DNA of 64,000 bases from Heliopora coerulea. Taxonomy: Eukaryota; Cnidaria; Anthozoa; Scleralcyonacea; Helioporidae. The notes beneath the pieces were generated by a model. That model saw only the letters and a program-made list of their open reading frames with translations, made no database searches and had not been told where the DNA came from. Positions within the stretch are counted from its first letter, which is position 1. Each line of letters opens with the position of its first letter. This document shows, in pieces, positions 60,143 to 64,000 of this stretch. The DNA is taken from positions 1,431,001 to 1,495,000 of the forward strand of contig JASJOG010000029.1 of NCBI GenBank assembly GCA_030142905.1. Direction: 5' to 3'. The position numbers and the translations under genes are program-made.

Positions 60143-60274
60143 CTACGTCGACGTCGCAGTAAACGTGTTAATCCTTGGTCGAGGTAGTTCACCAAATATA
60201 TCGCTGGAGTCGCATATACTTCTGGCTAACGCTTGAATTGATTCCGCCATTTTTTCCGGGGCAGGTACCGCAAA
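60143..60274 (-). CDS. AKT1S1: AKT1S1-like terminal exon with Akt site
   Basis: 44 codons including stop. Encodes AESIQALARSICDSSDIFGE and then LPRPRINTFTATST, with the Akt consensus RPRINT seven residues before the end. Confidence 0.88.
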   Translation of the reverse strand, partial: FAVPAPEKMAESIQALARSICDSSDIFGELPRPRINTFTATST

Positions 60275-63200
60275 CTAGACCAAGAACAAAAAATGATATA
60301 AAGTCCTTACGAGATCGATATGAGTAACTAAATCTAATAAAGGCCTGAGGTATGGTGATCAAATCACAGATAGCTTATACCAACCGGATAAGGTATTTAC
60401 TCGAATAAGTGCCGCGGCAATTTATTAAATTTTAAGACTTTTTGATACGGCGCTTATTCGAAGACGACGTTTATTAAAACTAATTGAAAGAAACGATTCT
60501 GGATAAAACGTAAGTACTTTTTATTTCTAATAACGAAAACAACCAGAACAAGAAAAACAAAAAGCACAATGAAGTATCGTCACTATTAATGTCCTTAATA
60601 CGCACGCTCTCAAGTTGTTTTCTCAAAAAAACTTTCTGAGTCCCTGACGGCTTGAGATCGTGCGTATTAAGAACATAATTACCAACCTACCACAAACACA
60701 TCACTATTAATGTCGCTATCTTCTCCACGATCGGGTTAAAATCTGACCGAGGTCAAGCAGTTGCATCAGGGGACTAGTTTCTTCAACATCATTGCGAATT
60801 AGCGCCGCATTTTTCTTAAGTGCGGTGCTTATTTTGATAATCTAGGTCTCATGAGCAGCTCTTATTCGAGTAAATATGGTAAGCTGTACAGAGTGAACTG
60901 TGCCTTCTATTCTTTGAATAGTTAACTGCCATTCACCGAAGTGGAGGATAATTGAGGTACATATCCATCCCATCGACTGATATTAAGACAAACAGTTATA
61001 TTTAAGCACAATAATAGCACTATAACCCTTTCAGGTCCGTACTCAACTTTTTTACCATACTCTGGCTTAAGCCCGACTCAGCATTGGGAGACGTCTTGGA
61101 CAGGAAAGGATAGAATAAAATTAACTTTACAAACGAAGGAGCAAACTCGAAAGTTCCACTAAACAAAACGGCTTGCATAAAGATTTTATGCGATTATTCA
61201 GGGTTATGCGTTCTTTTTGCGGTGGGGATTTGAAACCTTTTCTGGGTAAACAGCTTGAGAACATGCGCATTAGTGTATATCAAGACTACACAACCACAAT
61301 TCTATCAGCACAAAAGTAAAACTCCTGCACAAGGGTACCAACGCAACACAACATAACACGACACGACAAAGATCAGTTATCAATAGTAGAAAAAGTTTAA
61401 TGGTAATACGATTCCAAAAATAACGGAAGAACCAAGTATTGACGTTGCGACCGAAAGTTCTTTCGGCAGTGAAATGACATAAAGGTTTGCTTATTCAAAA
61501 GATTTCAAGACACTGTTTTTATCTTTTGTAAATCATACTGAAAATGCAGCTGAACATTCAAATACGCTCAGCGAAGCCCAGTTTAATACGGACACGTTTT
61601 TTCGTTGTGCGGGAAGTATAATCACAGTGAAAAGTGATTTTGAGCTTGAAGTTTTCAGTTGTGCGTAGACAAAAGCTAGTGCTTCTGCAAAACTAACCTC
61701 GACGAACAATTTCGGTCGCAGCAGAGAATTTCGGGGAATAACGACAATTCCAGAGCAGTACTTGACTCGTGGCGGTTATGGATTAAGTTATAATGCTCTA
61801 CGAACTCGTTAAACTTACATTGTCTTCTTCGTCCAAAAACTTTTCATGTTTTCCACGTCTCACAGTGCGCAACAACGGAACGTTTACCGGCACAGACGAT
61901 GAATATTTTGTTCTGGTTGAATTACGCGCTTTCTCGTATTCATCCGTTTGATTGAAACTGTTGTCTAGAATGACAAAAGGCCATTAGCAAACGTGTTCTT
62001 TGGTGGTACAAGTTAACTAATGGACATAAAATGTAGGAAAATTCAACACAGCTACAGCAAATAGCACTGTACGAAAGCGGAAAAGTTTAGCTCTAGCTAA
62101 ACCAAGTTTCTATAACGAAACCAGGGGTAAAATGCCAGGAAGAGAGTACAGTATGCTCGTTTAATCCATTTACGAGTACAACAGATTCTCACGACAACTT
62201 TACCTTTACCCATGAGGATGTGGATGCGATTCTATTTCACAATTACCCCGAGGATGGTTCTGAAATAGAGTCGAAATACTACACATCCTCAAGGATAAGT
62301 GTTCAGTTGTCGAGAATCTCTTATGCTCGTAAATGGATAATAACAGAAGTTTCCGAAAAACAAAAGAAGTTAAAGTCTGATCAGCTGTAAATGTGATACG
62401 ACAGCACGTGTTCTATCGAGTAATACAACCACCGATTTTCTTCGGCTCGTCCTTGTATATCTGATACAATACTGCCGCTCATACTGTTAATAGTACTCAA
62501 TAGGGTATACTGTTCCCAGCTTCCTCGATAGCTCAGCTGGTAGAGCAGCACTCCGGAAACCCGAAGATGTGGCTTCAAATACCGCTCAGATCAACTTTTT
62601 GTATTCCGATATAAAACGATCAAGTATTATAGTCACTCTATTCTTCACAGTCTTTTTACTTTCTTTCCTGTCCAGATAAAGTAAAGTGTCTTTATTTATA
62701 CCGGATAATTCTATCGGCTACCTAAGGTGTTCTCCCTAGAGGTCCAGTAACGGCCACCCCTCATGGGTCCAGTGTTACTACAGGAGGAAACCGGAGTACC
62801 TGGAGAAAACCTGCGGTGTTTCGTAGAGTCAAACTGGACAACACTCTTCTCACATGTGACCAAGGTAACTTTAATCAGATAACTGCACGGAGCCGGAATC
62901 GAACCCTAGTCACAGTGGTGAGAGACACGTGCACTACCACTGTGCCACCAGTAACCCACAAATACATTATTGACGGAAAACGAGAAAGAAAGTGCTTTAT
63001 ACGAATATGCCGCCGATTTTTGTCAACAGAAACCGAGGCCGTGAGTAATGAGTCGAGGTTTGTGCAGTCAAAACTGACAGCAAACTTCACGGACAGACCA
63101 TGCGTAGTAGAATGCGGTTTGGTTTTGCTAGTGCATACGGTCCGTACCTAAATCGGCCAAGAAAGCTGTTACACACCGGTTCTCCATGCGGTGATAAAGT

Positions 63201-63454
63201 GATTACAGTGGTGAGAGACACGTGCACTACCTCTGTGGCTACCAGCACTCATATTCTTATATATTCTTAGATATTCTTACCGCTCGATTCTTCTTCATCA
63301 GATTCAACAAAAGGTTCAAATTCTTCATCCGCTTTGAATATCGGATCAAAGTTGTCGCACTCGAGGTTGGGATTGTTGTCGTTCTTGCCCGGTGATTTAG
63401 TATTGCTGGAAGCTTGAAGTATTTCAATGTTGGTAACGTCTTGAAGATGATATC
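60143..63454 (-). CDS. AKT1S1: PRAS40 (AKT1S1) homologue, C-terminal three exons
   Basis: Minus exons in order: 63454-63281, 61964-61819, 60274-60143 (TAG). Phases 1 and 0 agree across both introns, giving about 149 residues; the 5' part lies beyond the window. PRAS40 is the cytosolic proline-rich Akt substrate that binds Raptor and inhibits mTORC1 until phosphorylated. Visible here: FKADE, a TOS-like (FxxDE) Raptor-binding motif; FEPFVESDEEESSG, like the FCESDPEST region of the human protein; KYSSSVPVNVPLL, like KSLPVSVPVW around the mTOR site; MAESIQALARSICDSSDIFG; and PRPRINT, where RPRxxT equals the Akt site (human Thr246). The human tail DFQKLKRKY is replaced by a shorter FTATST. Comparisons rest on memory of the human protein. 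Confidence 0.87.
60392..60880. mobile_element. MITE in the last AKT1S1-like intron
   Basis: Ends GGTATTTACTCGAATAAG and CTTATTCGAGTAAATATGG. The interior contains GGCGCTTATTCG-type repeats and a hairpin at about 60590-60672 (CTTAATACGCACGCTCTCAAG and its complement). Confidence 0.72.
61027..61140 (+). repeat. Dispersed CTGGCTTAAGCC repeat copy
   Basis: Diverged copy of the repeat at 4860-4965, sharing GGGAGACGTC and GACAGGAAAGGAT blocks. Confidence 0.55.
61819..61964 (-). CDS. AKT1S1: AKT1S1-like exon with PVSVP-like block
   Basis: 146 bp between CATTCTAG and GTAAGTTT. Encodes TKYSSSVPVNVPLLRTVRRG and ends FLDEEDN, paralleling PVSVPVWGFKEKR...SDEEN in the human protein. Confidence 0.85.
62160..62600. 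mobile_element. Element related to the 253-bp family
   Basis: Inverted arms around TTTACGAG...GAATCTCTTATGCTCGTAAA (62168-62338) enclose a CCGAGGAT-GGTTCT-GAAAT-AGAGTC-GAAAT hairpin (about 62250-62278). A tRNA-like segment follows on the plus strand (62520-62592: GATAGCTCAGCTGGTAGAGC, GGCTTCAAATACC). Lies in the AKT1S1-like intron. Confidence 0.65.
62680..62965 (-). mobile_element. tRNA-headed SINE
   Basis: Minus-strand head (about 62960-62885) with A box TGGCACAGTGGTAGTGC and B box GGGTTCGATTCCGG, followed by a body containing CAGGTTTTCTCCAGGTACTC. A partial copy of the head (GAGAGACACGTGCACTACC) recurs at about 63210-63245. Confidence 0.75.
63281..63454 (-). CDS. AKT1S1: AKT1S1-like exon with TOS-like motif
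   Basis: 174 bp between TTTTATTAG and GTAAGAATA. Encodes an acidic stretch with FDPIFKADEEFEPFVESDEE, containing FKADE. Confidence 0.85.
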
Positions 63455-64000
63455 CTAATAAAATAATTTAGTACATCTCAGTATAAACCATCGGACAATT
63501 GCGATGAATGACTCCCTTTCTCCCACTTCTTCACAAGGGATCCTCAGAAGTGTCCTACAATGACCGTGAGGATTCCTGATAGAAAATATTGAAGCAAAAT
63601 CGCAAGTGACTGATAGTACTGAAATGAAGTTGCTTAATACCATTAGACCCTTACCTAGCACTGATGTATTTGGCTAATTATTAATTTTACACTGGCTAAC
63701 GCCAGTGGATTTTAATCGTTAAGAGACAGAAGTCCCAGAAACCTAAGTTAAAAAGTTTAAAGCTTGGTAACTGCCGTGTTTGATCTCAAAGAATTCCAAC
63801 ATTTCAAGCAAAGGCCTTTTGTCAGAGAAAGAAATTTAACTTTTTATCTAATTTAACACTGTCTACACAGTATTCTATTTTCATATCTCCTAGAAACTTG
63901 CTTGGTAAAGGGTTAATGCACAATGCTTTTACCACTGCAATAGCGACTTAGCCCACATAGTTTACAAAATTATCCAAAGTCTCGCAGCGACGGAAACAAT
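63455..64000. other. Right edge, AKT1S1-like intron or upstream region
   Basis: Contains a diverged copy of the CTGGCTAACGCC dispersed repeat (about 63683-63745). The preceding AKT1S1 exon was not found here. Confidence 0.45.

Noticed and set aside
62816..63151. 111-codon plus-strand frame
   Set aside because: It overlaps the tRNA-headed SINE on the opposite strand and contains its head sequence.

Overview
The window is eukaryotic nuclear DNA: AT-rich, with short exons bounded by GT/AG, AATAAA signals and dense transposon debris. The repertoire (Penelope-like elements, Tnp2-type transposase, CR1/L2-like LINEs, hAT and pogo/Tigger remnants, tRNA-headed SINEs, a vertebrate-like CYP4V and a PRAS40 homologue) suggests a cnidarian, most likely an anthozoan such as a stony coral. 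That assignment is inference. Exon models were built by hand from translated reading frames and splice-phase agreement.

Left (1-18.6 kb): ten consecutive plus-strand exons of a CYP4V-type cytochrome P450 (2103-18590), covering the C helix to the stop. The N-terminal exons lie upstream. Its introns hold a Penelope-like insertion with an 11-bp target duplication (5755-7117), an hAT-like non-autonomous element (7135-8057), a foldback element, a 5'-truncated LINE (10.2-11.7 kb), a GGTATGGT-type minisatellite and a TTCA microsatellite. From 18.6 to 24 kb there is no host gene, only a 1.2-kb inverted-repeat element and a Tigger-derived element.

Centre (24-39 kb): a divergent gene pair. On the minus strand, five exons whose phases all agree encode a 264-residue basic/acidic protein. 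On the plus strand, starting about 200 bp away, lies an essentially single-exon Tnp2 (CACTA/Plavaka-like) transposase with one in-frame TGA near its N-terminus. I read the pair as a possible two-gene transposon. Downstream is a 101-bp satellite interrupted by a 1-kb insertion made of three direct and one inverted near-identical 253-bp units, each with a tRNA-like head and a hammerhead-core-like hairpin, flanked by an 11-bp target duplication.

Right (39-64 kb): a decayed minus-strand LINE (41.2-43.9 kb); a PHD-finger exon remnant; foldback elements; a two-exon gene (45904-50032) with a Gly/Ala-rich hydrophobic region and a deaminase-like C-terminus that appears to lack its second metal-binding cysteine pair; an intact 143-residue orphan gene (51860-52291); an hAT-like element housing a LINE (54092-56431); several MITEs and tRNA-headed SINEs; and three terminal minus-strand exons of a PRAS40 (AKT1S1) homologue (60143-63454) that keep the TOS-like motif, the PVSVP-like motif and the Akt-type RPRxxT site. 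The host genes share no operon-like logic; they are separate loci embedded in repeats.
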